Shown one piece after another: positions 56,972-64,000 of a stretch of 64,000 bases of DNA. The notes below the pieces were generated by a model that was not told the DNA's origin, did no database searches, and worked only from the letters and a program-made list of their open reading frames with translations. Every line of letters begins with the position of its first letter. The first letter of the stretch is position 1. A program made the position numbers and the translations under genes. The DNA is taken from the NCBI RefSeq assembly GCF_900451095.1, contig NZ_UGHV01000001.1, positions 1,860,001 to 1,924,000 on the forward strand, in the 5' to 3' direction. This DNA comes from Helicobacter canis. Its GTDB lineage: Bacteria > Campylobacterota > Campylobacteria > Campylobacterales > Helicobacteraceae.

Positions 56972-58150
56972 CTAGGACTTTTCGTATTGGGCTTTTTGAC
57001 TGATACTTAGCACAAGCCCTATGGCAAGGCAGTTTGCTAGCATAGAGCTACCCCCATAGCTAAGAAACGGCACGGCAATGCCTTTTAGCGGGATAAGCCC
57101 AGCTACGCCTAGGGCGTTTATGATAAAGCTCACGCCTACAAGCATAGATACCCCTATGCAAAAGAGATAATACACATCATTTTGCACGCGATTAGCGATT
57201 TTAAGCACGCGAAAGACTACAAGCATTAGCAGCCCCACACACACGCAAAGCCCTAGGAATCCTAGCTCTTCAGCAATGCCTGCTAGCACCATATCAGTAT
57301 GCACCTCACTTAAAAACCCTAGCTTTATGCTGCCATTGCCTAGCCCCTGCCCTAGCAAGCCGCCATTGTGTATGGCATTGGTAGCGTGGTAGATTTGGTA
57401 AGGCTCTGGGAGATTCTCCACGCGCAAATACTGCTCAAACCTCTGGGGCAAAATCGCTAGCACAGAGTCTTGGGCGTTTGCCCACCATAGCTTAAGCCGT
57501 AGAATCCTATGCGGCGATATAGCGATAAATATACTAGCAAGCACAGAGCTTACAAGCAGCAAAATCCCAAATAGCCCCACGCTCCCACCAGCAGCGATAA
57601 GCATCACCACAAGTGTGAGAGCTAGCAGCACCACCTGCCCCAAGTCATTTTGCAGCACGGCAATAAGCAGCACCGCGATAAAAAATACAGCGATATAAGG
57701 CAAGATCACTAGGATTTCTTGCGTGATTGTGCGCTTGTGATTATCGACAAACTTGCGTGAGAAGCTCCACGCTAGGAAAAATACAAAGCCGATCTTGAAA
57801 AACTCGCTTGGCGCGATAGAGATAAATGGCAGGCGTATCCACCGCTTCGCCCCGCCCGCGGAAGTCGCTAGACTCTCTGGCAAAAATGGCATAAGCAGCA
57901 TAAGGATAAATGCCACAAAAAACAGCAAGAACCCAAACTTTAAGAAGTATTTTTCTGGGGGGATTTGCGCGATCATCCACATAAGCAAAATCCCAAGCAC
58001 AGCACTCGCAAATTCTCTTTGGAAAAAGTGTGATGTGCCATAATGATAAGCAAGTGTGGTGTAGGCAGGCAGAGAGTAGCTCATCACCACGCCGATAATC
58101 ACCAAAGCACTGACATAAAAAAACAGCTTTGTATCTGCGCGAGAATCCAT
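56972..58150 (-). CDS. ftsW: Lipid II polymerase FtsW-type protein (SEDS family)
   Basis: FtsW polymerises septal peptidoglycan with its partner transpeptidase. About ten membrane helices; hallmark segments are GGAKRWIRLPFISIAPSEFFK, QNDLGQVVLL, HNGGLLGQGLGNG and IPLKGIAVPFLSYGGSSM. The choice of FtsW over RodA is a moderate call. I take the ATG at 58150 (MDSRADTKLF, AGGA upstream) rather than the open frame up to 58204, which crosses a 15-mer word. 392 residues. Confidence 0.85.
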   Translation of the reverse strand: MDSRADTKLFFYVSALVIIGVVMSYSLPAYTTLAYHYGTSHFFQREFASAVLGILLMWMIAQIPPEKYFLKFGFLLFFVAFILMLLMPFLPESLATSAGGAKRWIRLPFISIAPSEFFKIGFVFFLAWSFSRKFVDNHKRTITQEILVILPYIAVFFIAVLLIAVLQNDLGQVVLLALTLVVMLIAAGGSVGLFGILLLVSSVLASIFIAISPHRILRLKLWWANAQDSVLAILPQRFEQYLRVENLPEPYQIYHATNAIHNGGLLGQGLGNGSIKLGFLSEVHTDMVLAGIAEELGFLGLCVCVGLLMLVVFRVLKIANRVQNDVYYLFCIGVSMLVGVSFIINALGVAGLIPLKGIAVPFLSYGGSSMLANCLAIGLVLSISQKAQYEKS

Positions 58151-58313
58151 ACATAATCCTAGTGAAAAGTAAAAGTGGATTCTAGCTAAAAAAGGATTAG
58201 TCAAGCTTAAAGGTTAAGGGCAGCACTGCTCGCTACAATGTTTTACAAAAAGTGCGATGTAGTAGAATTAGTAGTGCATTCAAGCGTGCGTAATGCACAC
58301 ATAAAGGAGCTGT

Positions 58314-58730
58314 ATGCAACACCCACATATCCGGTCGTTGATGATGTATCTAGGGCTAGCTTTTGTGCTGCTTTTGGTCGTGGCAAGTGTGGCAAGTGGC
58401 TTTAGTCTCTCAAAGCCAAAAACACGCGATCTCTCAATCCCAGCACATTGGTGTGCCAAAGGCGATGGCATAGCGTGCTTGTATGTCGCCCAGAATCTAC
58501 TCTTTGGCGATAAAAAGTCAAGCGATCTTATGCGTGCTAGGGCATTTTACTCTAGGGCTTGTGTGCTTGGGGTTAGCAATGCGTGCTATGAGCTTAGCAA
58601 GCTTCAAGCCTATCCTACTACGATGTATGCGCGATATTGGCGACTATGGGAGAGAGAAGCAAGCTTGCCTAACGATCTTTATGGCGATCTTTATGGCACA
58701 ACAAGCACGCATTACAAAAGTGGATTCTAG
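58314..58730 (+). CDS. Sel1/Hcp-like cysteine-rich exported protein; stop codon supplied by repeat
   Basis: A 138-residue protein with an N-terminal membrane anchor or uncleaved signal (LGLAFVLLLVVASVASG) and one Sel1-like Cys-paired repeat: WCAKGDGIACLYVAQNLLFG then RAFYSRACVLGVSNACYELSKL, as in Helicobacter cysteine-rich proteins. AAAGGAG precedes the ATG. The last codons HYKSGF and the TAG stop are the 15-mer word itself (CAAAAGTGGATTCTAG), so the true end may once have been elsewhere. Confidence 0.65.
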   Translation: MQHPHIRSLMMYLGLAFVLLLVVASVASGFSLSKPKTRDLSIPAHWCAKGDGIACLYVAQNLLFGDKKSSDLMRARAFYSRACVLGVSNACYELSKLQAYPTTMYARYWRLWEREASLPNDLYGDLYGTTSTHYKSGF

Positions 58731-59004
58731 TATGGATCGCCACGCCGACTTTATCGGCTCGCGAGTGAGAGAAAACAGGCGTTTTCACAAAAGCTTGTTT
58801 TACTTCAAAAAGCTTGGTTTGCTTTACTTTGCTTTACAAAACCTGCTTTACTGCCGCACGATTCTAAGAGTTGCGGTGGGGCTTTCGTAGCTTTTTAGGG
58901 ATTTGGGGGCAGAGCTAGACTGATGGTCTGCGGTTGCCTCCAAATCCCTAAAATCTGCGGAATCGCTCACCCAAGGCTGAATCGCCTACCCCTAGAATCC
59001 ACTT
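58731..59004. other. Repeat-filled gap after the Sel1-like gene
   Basis: Convergent gap. It starts with a short GATCGCCACGCCGA...TCGGCTCGCGAG palindrome (58735-58770), then AAGCTTG...AAAAAGCTTGG repeat shared with copy B, then family I copy E and a final 15-mer word near 58995. No gene. Confidence 0.65.
58859..58994 (+). repeat. Family I modular hairpin element, copy E (loop 3)
   Basis: The left flank GATTCTAAGAGTTGCGGTGG is nearly identical to copy B. The stem is 14 perfect base pairs (arms 58893-58906 and 58940-58953), extendable by four with one G-T pair, around a third loop type containing GCTAGACTGATGGTCTGC. The right flank CCAAGGCTGAATCGCC leads to a 15-mer word. Confidence 0.75.
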
Positions 59005-59787
59005 TTAAGAGCTGATATAGCTATCAGCCTGCGGCACTTTTGCTTGTTTGAGTCTTTGGCGTAGGTTGGCGAAGTTTTCTACACCAAAGATGATAAACAC
59101 ACTTATCATAATGCTACAAACGATCATAAATACCCAGATTTTATTGCTATTAAGGCTTTGGTGGTGTTTGATGATCTCTGTGGAAGTTATGCTATATCCT
59201 TTTTGCGAGAGTCTTTCTTTGTCAAGGTGTATGTAGTGCTTGTTGATCGGTCTTTGCGATGGGTCTTCAATGTAGTGTGGTATATCAGCAATCTTGAAAA
59301 ATCCATTGCTAATAAGCATTTTTGCATAGGCTGCTTGCTCTTTGTCCTTAAAAGCTGGTAGCAGTGCAGCGAGGGTTGATTTGACCTCTTGGGTAACGGG
59401 GTGGGATTCTAGGGCTTGGATAATTGCAGGAAGCGGATTATCGTGTGTATAAAAAACAACATAGATAGAGAAAAATGGTGTCGCAAGGTGGCTGCGAAAA
59501 TCCGTGATTTTGTCTTCTTGTGCGAATTGCGCAAGTGTGTCTTGGATCACTTTGTCTGCTATTTGGATTTGTTGAGTTCTGTTGTATTGTATAAAGCCAT
59601 ATTGCAATGCCTTTTCTTGTGTGCTACTTTGTGAGTCGTGGTAGAGTGCGCGCTCTTGCTTGATAGCTTTGATTTGGCTTTGCACCCAAAATGCACCTAA
59701 AATCAAGCAAACACACAAAGAAATAAAAAAAAGCTTTTTACGCTTGATAAACACCGCCACAATGGCAAAATCATCATAATATCTCAT
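59005..59787 (-). CDS. Wzz-like polysaccharide chain-length/co-polymerase membrane protein
   Basis: A 260-residue protein with a TM helix at about 16-34 (KLFFISLCVCLILGAFW), a long helical periplasmic region (about 40-215) and a second TM helix near 220-240 (IWVFMIVCSIMISVFIIFG), the two-TM topology of Wzz/PCP proteins. It overlaps the Wzy-like gene by four bases. The neighbour supports a surface-polysaccharide role; specific chain-length motifs were not recognised, so the function is inferred. Confidence 0.55.
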   Translation of the reverse strand: MRYYDDFAIVAVFIKRKKLFFISLCVCLILGAFWVQSQIKAIKQERALYHDSQSSTQEKALQYGFIQYNRTQQIQIADKVIQDTLAQFAQEDKITDFRSHLATPFFSIYVVFYTHDNPLPAIIQALESHPVTQEVKSTLAALLPAFKDKEQAAYAKMLISNGFFKIADIPHYIEDPSQRPINKHYIHLDKERLSQKGYSITSTEIIKHHQSLNSNKIWVFMIVCSIMISVFIIFGVENFANLRQRLKQAKVPQADSYISS

Positions 59788-61130
59788 AGCAATGCTCCTT
59801 GGAAAAAGTAATAAAACGGATATAGGCTTGCCTCTGGATAGGAGAAAAATAGCTCCATAGCTCTAGTCTCAGGGTGATCACCTGAAAACAAATAGTTATA
59901 CATAAGCTTAAGAAAGTAAGGGAAGAAAAATACTAGTGTGAGATGAAAAAAATGCCTAAAAACAACAAAAATAATAAAGCAAAACAATGTATCACACACA
60001 AGCATCATACTCCTACCCGGGATAATGTTTGTGATATATATGACAAATGCTATAAGAATCACGACCCTAAAGCGTTTAAGAGTGTCATTAGGCGTGATAA
60101 CAAAGAGTGTGAAAACAATGCAGAGCATAATGATGCTTTTCATAATGTTGGTGTAGATGAGATAGTAGGGGTTGTAGCCATTGGCATTGACATAGTGGAG
60201 AATGTATTCCACTATTCTGCTAGGAAAATGTTTATATAAAAATGTCGCGCTCTCCACTAGATGTGTATTGATAAAAGAAGCCCCTATAATAAACGCGATA
60301 AAAAATGCCACAAAGACAGCTAGCGTAAGCCTAGGAAAATAGTATGCAATATAGCAAAGGGCGATAATGCCAATGGAGCTTAGGTGAAAACTAGCTGCGA
60401 TAATGAAAAAGAGCAATTTTATGTGTATAGGCTTAGCAAAAAAGCCATAGAGCAAAAATATGCTTGCAAGCCCCTGTCGAGTAAGCCCAAGTGTCTCCAT
60501 AAACACGCCGATATACAAGCTAAAGGCGATCAATGCGGCTTTTTGTTTATCTGTAACAAAATTTTGCCCATAGATTTCAAGCCATATATACATCAATGTG
60601 GTTGCAAATAATGCAGTGCAAAATAGGACATATTGCGGCGGAAGCTTTGGCAGCAATATCGAAAGGAGTTTATAGAATATAGGCAGTCCAACTTCATAGC
60701 CCCCACCCCATAGTGTCATAGCCCCAGAGAGTCCATCATAGACATCAAGGTAGTTTTGATAATAGCGCGAAAAATCATCATCAGAATCTGTGGCGAGATT
60801 AAAATACAAGCGACTTGCATAAATTAGCGCGATAGATAAACACAGCGTTATGCTAAGTAAGATTCTAAAATTTTTAGGAATATATGCAGAAAAACCGACC
60901 ATAATAAATAGCCCAAATATATAGGCATAAAATGGCGTAAATGGCAGCAAAACAACAGGAAGCAAAAATAGCGCAGTGCAATAAAGTGGCAATGCACAGC
61001 TAGAATAGAAGCTACTGGGATTAGAATCGTGTAGATATGCTACTTGGCTATTAGATAGCTTGAGCTTAGGAGAAGTGTTTCCCCCCCCCCCCCTCATCTC
61101 CACGAGATTTATATATGCGTAAATTTGCAA
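59784..61130 (-). CDS. EpsG/Wzy-like polysaccharide polymerase, phase-variable (G13, ON as read)
   Basis: A 448-residue protein with about ten to twelve TM helices and an EpsG-type loop (SRYYQNYLDVYDGLSG, GLTRQGLASIFLLYG). EpsG/Wzy proteins polymerise surface polysaccharide repeats in the inner membrane. A G13 tract (61081-61093) codes GGGG at about residues 14-17, right after the start MQIYAYINLVEM. A slip would abolish the protein unless a downstream start is used. The tract flanks resemble those of the FkbM gene. Confidence 0.65.
   Translation of the reverse strand: MQIYAYINLVEMRGGGGNTSPKLKLSNSQVAYLHDSNPSSFYSSCALPLYCTALFLLPVVLLPFTPFYAYIFGLFIMVGFSAYIPKNFRILLSITLCLSIALIYASRLYFNLATDSDDDFSRYYQNYLDVYDGLSGAMTLWGGGYEVGLPIFYKLLSILLPKLPPQYVLFCTALFATTLMYIWLEIYGQNFVTDKQKAALIAFSLYIGVFMETLGLTRQGLASIFLLYGFFAKPIHIKLLFFIIAASFHLSSIGIIALCYIAYYFPRLTLAVFVAFFIAFIIGASFINTHLVESATFLYKHFPSRIVEYILHYVNANGYNPYYLIYTNIMKSIIMLCIVFTLFVITPNDTLKRFRVVILIAFVIYITNIIPGRSMMLVCDTLFCFIIFVVFRHFFHLTLVFFFPYFLKLMYNYLFSGDHPETRAMELFFSYPEASLYPFYYFFQGALL
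61081..61093 (-). repeat. Poly-G13 phase-variation tract in the EpsG/Wzy-like gene
   Basis: Thirteen C on the plus strand, flanked by CTTAGGAGAAGTGTTT and CACGAGATTTATATAT, matching the FkbM tract context. Confidence 0.85.
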
Positions 61131-61205
61131 TAAGAGCTCGTAGCATTTCTAATTAAATCTCCATTTCTAGCGACTAAGTGTGATAAAAGTTATATGTTGG
61201 TTAGG

Positions 61206-61282
61206 TGGCGGAGCGGACGGGGCTCGAACCCGCGACCCCCTGCGTGACAGGCAGGTATTCTAACCGGCTGAACTACCGCTCC
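61206..61282 (-). tRNA. tRNA-Asp(GUC)
   Basis: On the minus strand the cloverleaf starts GGAGCGG and pairs with CCGCTCC; the anticodon loop is CTGTCAC (GTC), and the T-arm holds GGTTCGAGCC. The 3' CCA is encoded (TGG at 61206-61208, plus strand). First listed of a four-tRNA cluster, last in transcription order. Confidence 0.95.
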
Positions 61283-61340
61283 ATTTTGCGCTTCATATCT
61301 GCGCCTTACATTGTAGCTCAATATGAAAGTTTATCATCAA

Positions 61341-61416
61341 TGGTGGTCGCTACAAGACTCGAACTTGTGACATCCACCTTGTAAGGGTGGCGCTCTACCA
61401 ACTGAGCTAAGCGACC
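61341..61416 (-). tRNA. tRNA-Val(UAC)
   Basis: Starts GGTCGCT; anticodon loop CTTACAA (TAC); T-arm AGTTCGAGTCT; encoded CCA. It reads GUA and wobbled Val codons. Confidence 0.95.
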
Positions 61417-61463
61417 AAACACTACACAAATAAACTAAAATAAGAATAGCAAGAGAGAAAAAG

Positions 61464-61538
61464 TGGTGACCCCTAGGGGATTTGAACCCCTGTAGCCACC
61501 GTGAAAGGGTGGTATCCTAACCACTAGATGAAGGGGCC
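61464..61538 (-). tRNA. tRNA-Glu(UUC)
   Basis: Starts GGCCCCTTCATCTAGTGG; anticodon loop CTTTCAC (TTC); T-arm GGTTCAAATCC; encoded CCA. The acceptor stem has one G-U pair at position 2-71. In some bacteria this tRNA also feeds glutamate for haem synthesis. Confidence 0.95.
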
Positions 61539-61553
61539 ACTACTTAATCATAC

Positions 61554-61629
<76 letters not shown>

Positions 61630-61680
61630 AAAATAAAAAGCGAGATTATAGGGTTTTTATCATTGTTTGTCAAGAGTATT

Positions 61681-62433
61681 TTACATTGTGTTTAAATATT
61701 TAATGAGCATTTCTAGGGCTTTGGTCGAGGCTTCAAGCTGGATATATTCTCGGGCGGTGAGATGATAGGAGATAGTGGTTTGCGTGTAGTCAATGGGGTG
61801 GTGCTTGCTAGCTAGATTAAGATTATTGGTTGCGAAAAAGTGCTGCTCTATCATAGGCGGCTTGCCGGCAGCTTGCACGCCTAAAAATACCGACCCAACA
61901 GGCTTTTGCGCACTTCCGCCACTAGGTCCTGCTACGCCAGAGCTAGCTATGGCAATATCTGCGCCACATTGCTTTAAGACTCCGCGTAGCATTTGCCCTA
62001 CCACCGGCTCACTAACTGCGCCAAAATCTCGCAAATCATCGTGTGCCACCCCTAAAATCCGCTCTTTAATCACATTAGCATAGCTAGTAATCCCCCCAAC
62101 AAAGACACTAGAAGCCCCAGCAATACGCGTGAAGCGGTAGCTTAGCAGCCCACCAGTGCAGCTCTCTGCGGTTGCTAGGGTGAGATTTTGCGCTGTAAGT
62201 CTCTCTAGCGCGATAGATTCTAGGCATTCTCCAAGGATTACACCCTGCTTGAAAAACCCCTTCACCCATAGCTCAAATGCATCGATATGCGCCTGCTTGC
62301 CTTGCAGAAGTGCGTAAGAGCCTTTGTCTTCCCAGATGAGATGCAGTGTGTCAATCATCTCTGCACAAAGCACCCTAGCAGAATCCATATCTATATGAAG
62401 AAACATAATCATCTTGCTTGCTGCAGTGTCCAT
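61681..62433 (-). CDS. CinA-like nicotinamide-nucleotide amidase (PncC domain)
   Basis: A 250-residue protein starting at the ATG 62433 (AAGGA six bases before it); the open frame extends to 62481. The C-terminal 155 residues are the PncC/CinA-C domain that deamidates nicotinamide mononucleotide: TLATAESCTGGLLSYRFTRI with catalytic Ser/Thr region, then SSGVAGPSGGSAQKPVGSVFLG. The N-terminal 85 residues are unlike the MoCF-type CinA N-domain and not recognised. It lies alone beside the tRNA cluster. CinA was first seen as competence-induced in other bacteria; that does not show a competence role here. Confidence 0.8.
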   Translation of the reverse strand: MDTAASKMIMFLHIDMDSARVLCAEMIDTLHLIWEDKGSYALLQGKQAHIDAFELWVKGFFKQGVILGECLESIALERLTAQNLTLATAESCTGGLLSYRFTRIAGASSVFVGGITSYANVIKERILGVAHDDLRDFGAVSEPVVGQMLRGVLKQCGADIAIASSGVAGPSGGSAQKPVGSVFLGVQAAGKPPMIEQHFFATNNLNLASKHHPIDYTQTTISYHLTAREYIQLEASTKALEMLIKYLNTM

Positions 62434-62522
62434 TGTGATCCTTTGTGGGTTGTGGGATTTAAGAAGATAGGATTCTAGCAAATTTGCTTAAAATTTTTAA
62501 AGTATCTTTCAAGTTAATCCCA

Positions 62523-62528
62523 TATAAT
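62523..62528 (+). promoter_or_regulatory. Sigma-70 -10 box for ppk2
   Basis: TATAAT, 31-36 bases before the ppk2 ATG at 62559. Confidence 0.5.
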
Positions 62529-62558
62529 AGTAGCTTTACATTTGCTTAAGGAGTGGCT

Positions 62559-63404
62559 ATGCAGCAAGGCAAAAAAGAGTCCAAAAAGGCAATCACCATT
62601 CGCCCAGAGTCCGACAAATCTCGCGCCAAAGAGATCTATAAAAAAAAGAATGGACGCTTGCGCGAGGAATTTTATCTCAAAGAGATAGAGAAGCTTCAAG
62701 TCGAGCTACTGAAGTTGCAAAATTGGGTCAAAAAGACCAATCAAAAAATCGTCATTATCCTAGAGGGGCGCGATGCAGCGGGCAAAGGCGGGACGATCAA
62801 AGCTCTCACAGAGCATTTGAATCAACGAGGATTTCGTATCGTGGCGTTGCCAAAGCCCACAGAAATTGAAAAAACGCAATGGTATTTCACACGCTACATT
62901 AGCACACTGCCAAGTGGAGGGGAGATTGTGTTTTTTGATAGGAGCTGGTATAACCGCGCGGGTGTGGAGCGTGTAATGGGCTTTTGCACGCAAGAAGAAT
63001 ATAAGCAGTTTATCTATCAAGTAAGCAATCTTGAGCAAATGCTCATCTCTAGCGGGACGATGATTTTCAAATACTTCCTTGATGTGGGGCAAGATGAGCA
63101 AAAGCGCAGAATCAAGCGCAGGAAGACTGATCCGCTTAGAATGTGGAAGCTAAGCCCGATTGACTCTAAGTCCCTTGACTTATGGGATGAATACACCTCC
63201 GTATTTGAAAAGATGTTTTCACGCACACATACGCCTTTCGCACCTTGGATCATTGTAAATTCTAATGACAAAAAGGCTGCTAGGCTCAATATCGCACGCG
63301 ATTTGCTTAGCAAGATTGACTATGAGGGCAAGGACCCTTCGGCTGTGTGTATGCTCCCAGATCCTGCGATCTTGCACCCATACTCTCAATCTCCACAGGT
63401 ATAG
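62559..63404 (+). CDS. ppk2: Polyphosphate kinase 2
   Basis: PPK2 uses polyphosphate to phosphorylate nucleotides. The ATG at 62559 has AAGGAG five bases before it; the GTG at 62553 overlaps that site, so the protein is 281 residues. Walker A is VIILEGRDAAGKGGTIKAL, Walker B-like VFFDRSWYNRAGVERVMGF, and the lid KRRIKRRKTDPLRMWKLSPID. Nucleotide preference (ADP or GDP) cannot be decided by eye. Confidence 0.93.
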   Translation: MQQGKKESKKAITIRPESDKSRAKEIYKKKNGRLREEFYLKEIEKLQVELLKLQNWVKKTNQKIVIILEGRDAAGKGGTIKALTEHLNQRGFRIVALPKPTEIEKTQWYFTRYISTLPSGGEIVFFDRSWYNRAGVERVMGFCTQEEYKQFIYQVSNLEQMLISSGTMIFKYFLDVGQDEQKRRIKRRKTDPLRMWKLSPIDSKSLDLWDEYTSVFEKMFSRTHTPFAPWIIVNSNDKKAARLNIARDLLSKIDYEGKDPSAVCMLPDPAILHPYSQSPQV

Positions 63405-63416
63405 CTAGCCTAGATC

Positions 63417-63447
63417 AAAAGTGGATTCTAGCCTAGAATCCACTTTT
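63417..63447 (+). terminator. Inverted pair of the 15-mer word, likely ppk2 terminator
   Basis: AAAAGTGGATTCTAG (63417-63431) and its complement (63433-63447) are separated by a single base and lie 12 bases after the ppk2 stop. The arms run into T residues. Confidence 0.6.
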
Positions 63448-63545
63448 GCAATCTCTGCCCACATCTCGCGCAATCCACTCGCGCCACACCTTAGCGGCAT
63501 AATACTTTTGCCACATAGCAATCCACGCGCTTTACACTTGACTTG

Positions 63546-63563
63546 TTTTTTTTTTTTTTTTTT
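63546..63563 (+). repeat. Poly-T18 run upstream of the last gene
   Basis: Eighteen T followed by GTTAGAG, 48 bases before the ATG at 63612. Such homopolymers in a promoter spacer can vary in length and change expression. Confidence 0.75.
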
Positions 63564-63611
63564 GTTAGAGTCTCAAGCCGCATTTTGCAAATTATTTCAT
63601 AGGAGATACCA

Positions 63612-64000
63612 ATGACACAATCAGTAGCACTAACAGAGCTAGTGAAGTTTGATGACACAAGCTTCACGCCAAAAGAATCCAATGTCTTAATTGAGAAAAT
63701 CATAAGCGGGCTAAATCTACCTGCCCCTATCGCAGCGGATTTTAGACGCAAGATGGGCACGCTCTTTGAGACGACAAAAATCATAAGCGGCAAGCTTGTC
63801 TATATCGGCAGGATCATTTGCGTGAAGCTTTGGGACTTTATCTGCCAGAATCCAAATATGGCACTAGGCACGCTTATTGGCGCGATATTTGGGCTGTTTC
63901 TTAGCGCGGTGCCGCTTATTGGCGGGATTTTGGCACTGCTATCGACATTTCTTGGAGCGACTATCGGCAGCTATCTTGACCAGCTGCAAAAAGGTGGCAC
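63612..64000 (+). CDS. Membrane-associated protein of unknown function (3' partial)
   Basis: The frame is open from the ATG 63612 (AGGAG six bases before it) to the window edge, 129 complete codons. Residues 1-70 are soluble (MTQSVALTELVKFDDTSF), and about 75-125 form a Gly-rich hydrophobic hairpin (MALGTLIGAIFGLFLSAVP, then GGILALLSTFLG). No recognised family; the C-terminus is outside the window. The poly-T run upstream could tune its transcription. Confidence 0.6.
   Translation, partial: MTQSVALTELVKFDDTSFTPKESNVLIEKIISGLNLPAPIAADFRRKMGTLFETTKIISGKLVYIGRIICVKLWDFICQNPNMALGTLIGAIFGLFLSAVPLIGGILALLSTFLGATIGSYLDQLQKGG

Overview
The window looks like chromosomal DNA of an enterohepatic (non-pylori) Helicobacter. 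Three things point that way: gene order such as purA followed by a FliJ-like and a MotE-like gene, which I recall as HP0255-HP0257 in H. pylori; Campylobacterota-type genes (PseG, biosynthetic SpeA, PldA, HypA, PPK2); and G-run phase variation in surface-glycan genes. The species cannot be fixed from the sequence alone.

Layout. 1-7,700: a lytic transglycosylase (5' cut by the window edge), ispG, hypA, a coiled-coil protein, a DASS transporter and a secreted DUF1561-like protein with a lectin-like N-terminus, a possible toxin. 7,928-21,000: a long minus-strand run pyrG-recJ-(repeat-built ORF)-mutS2-unknown-prs-hisZ-purA-fliJ-like-motE-like, mostly with overlaps or gaps of a few bases. 21,200-35,700: housekeeping and envelope genes (M48 protease, prmC, META protein, htpG, gltA, pseG, pldA, LysE exporter, TIGR02757 protein, speA, cysE). 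35,900-43,200: an AT-richer accessory island with a nuclease-methylase fusion, a Fic protein and a specificity subunit, but no HsdR helicase. 43,400-58,200: ilvD, a SLAC1/TehA-like transporter, a G9-interrupted family 9 glycosyltransferase, a PP-loop ATPase, dnaG, the clpS-clpA-thiS-thiF run (clpA frameshifted as read), a G13 FkbM methyltransferase, miaA and ftsW. 58,300-64,000: a Sel1-like protein, Wzz-like and G13 EpsG/Wzy-like surface-polymer genes, four tRNAs, a CinA-type amidase, ppk2 and a partial gene behind a T18 run.

The most unusual signal is the repeat system. A 15-base word, AAAAGTGGATTCTAG, occurs about 50 times (hand count, near matches included) on both strands. It lies in genes and between them, sometimes as inverted pairs that form terminators, and is nearly absent from the accessory island. 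That distribution resembles DNA uptake sequences. Around it sit larger modular hairpin elements with constant flanks, stems that differ from copy to copy yet stay self-complementary, and loops that recur from a small set. Three plus-strand or minus-strand reading frames (mutS2, a TIGR02757 gene, and an ORF linking recJ to mutS2) carry composite blocks of about 0.8-0.9 kb built from these pieces. The blocks stay open in frame and share similar ends. I consider this in-frame modular repeat system the best candidate for something undescribed.

The second theme is switching: three poly-G tracts in glycan-type genes (two in a shared sequence context), a T18 run before a gene, and an A6 run at the clpA frameshift.
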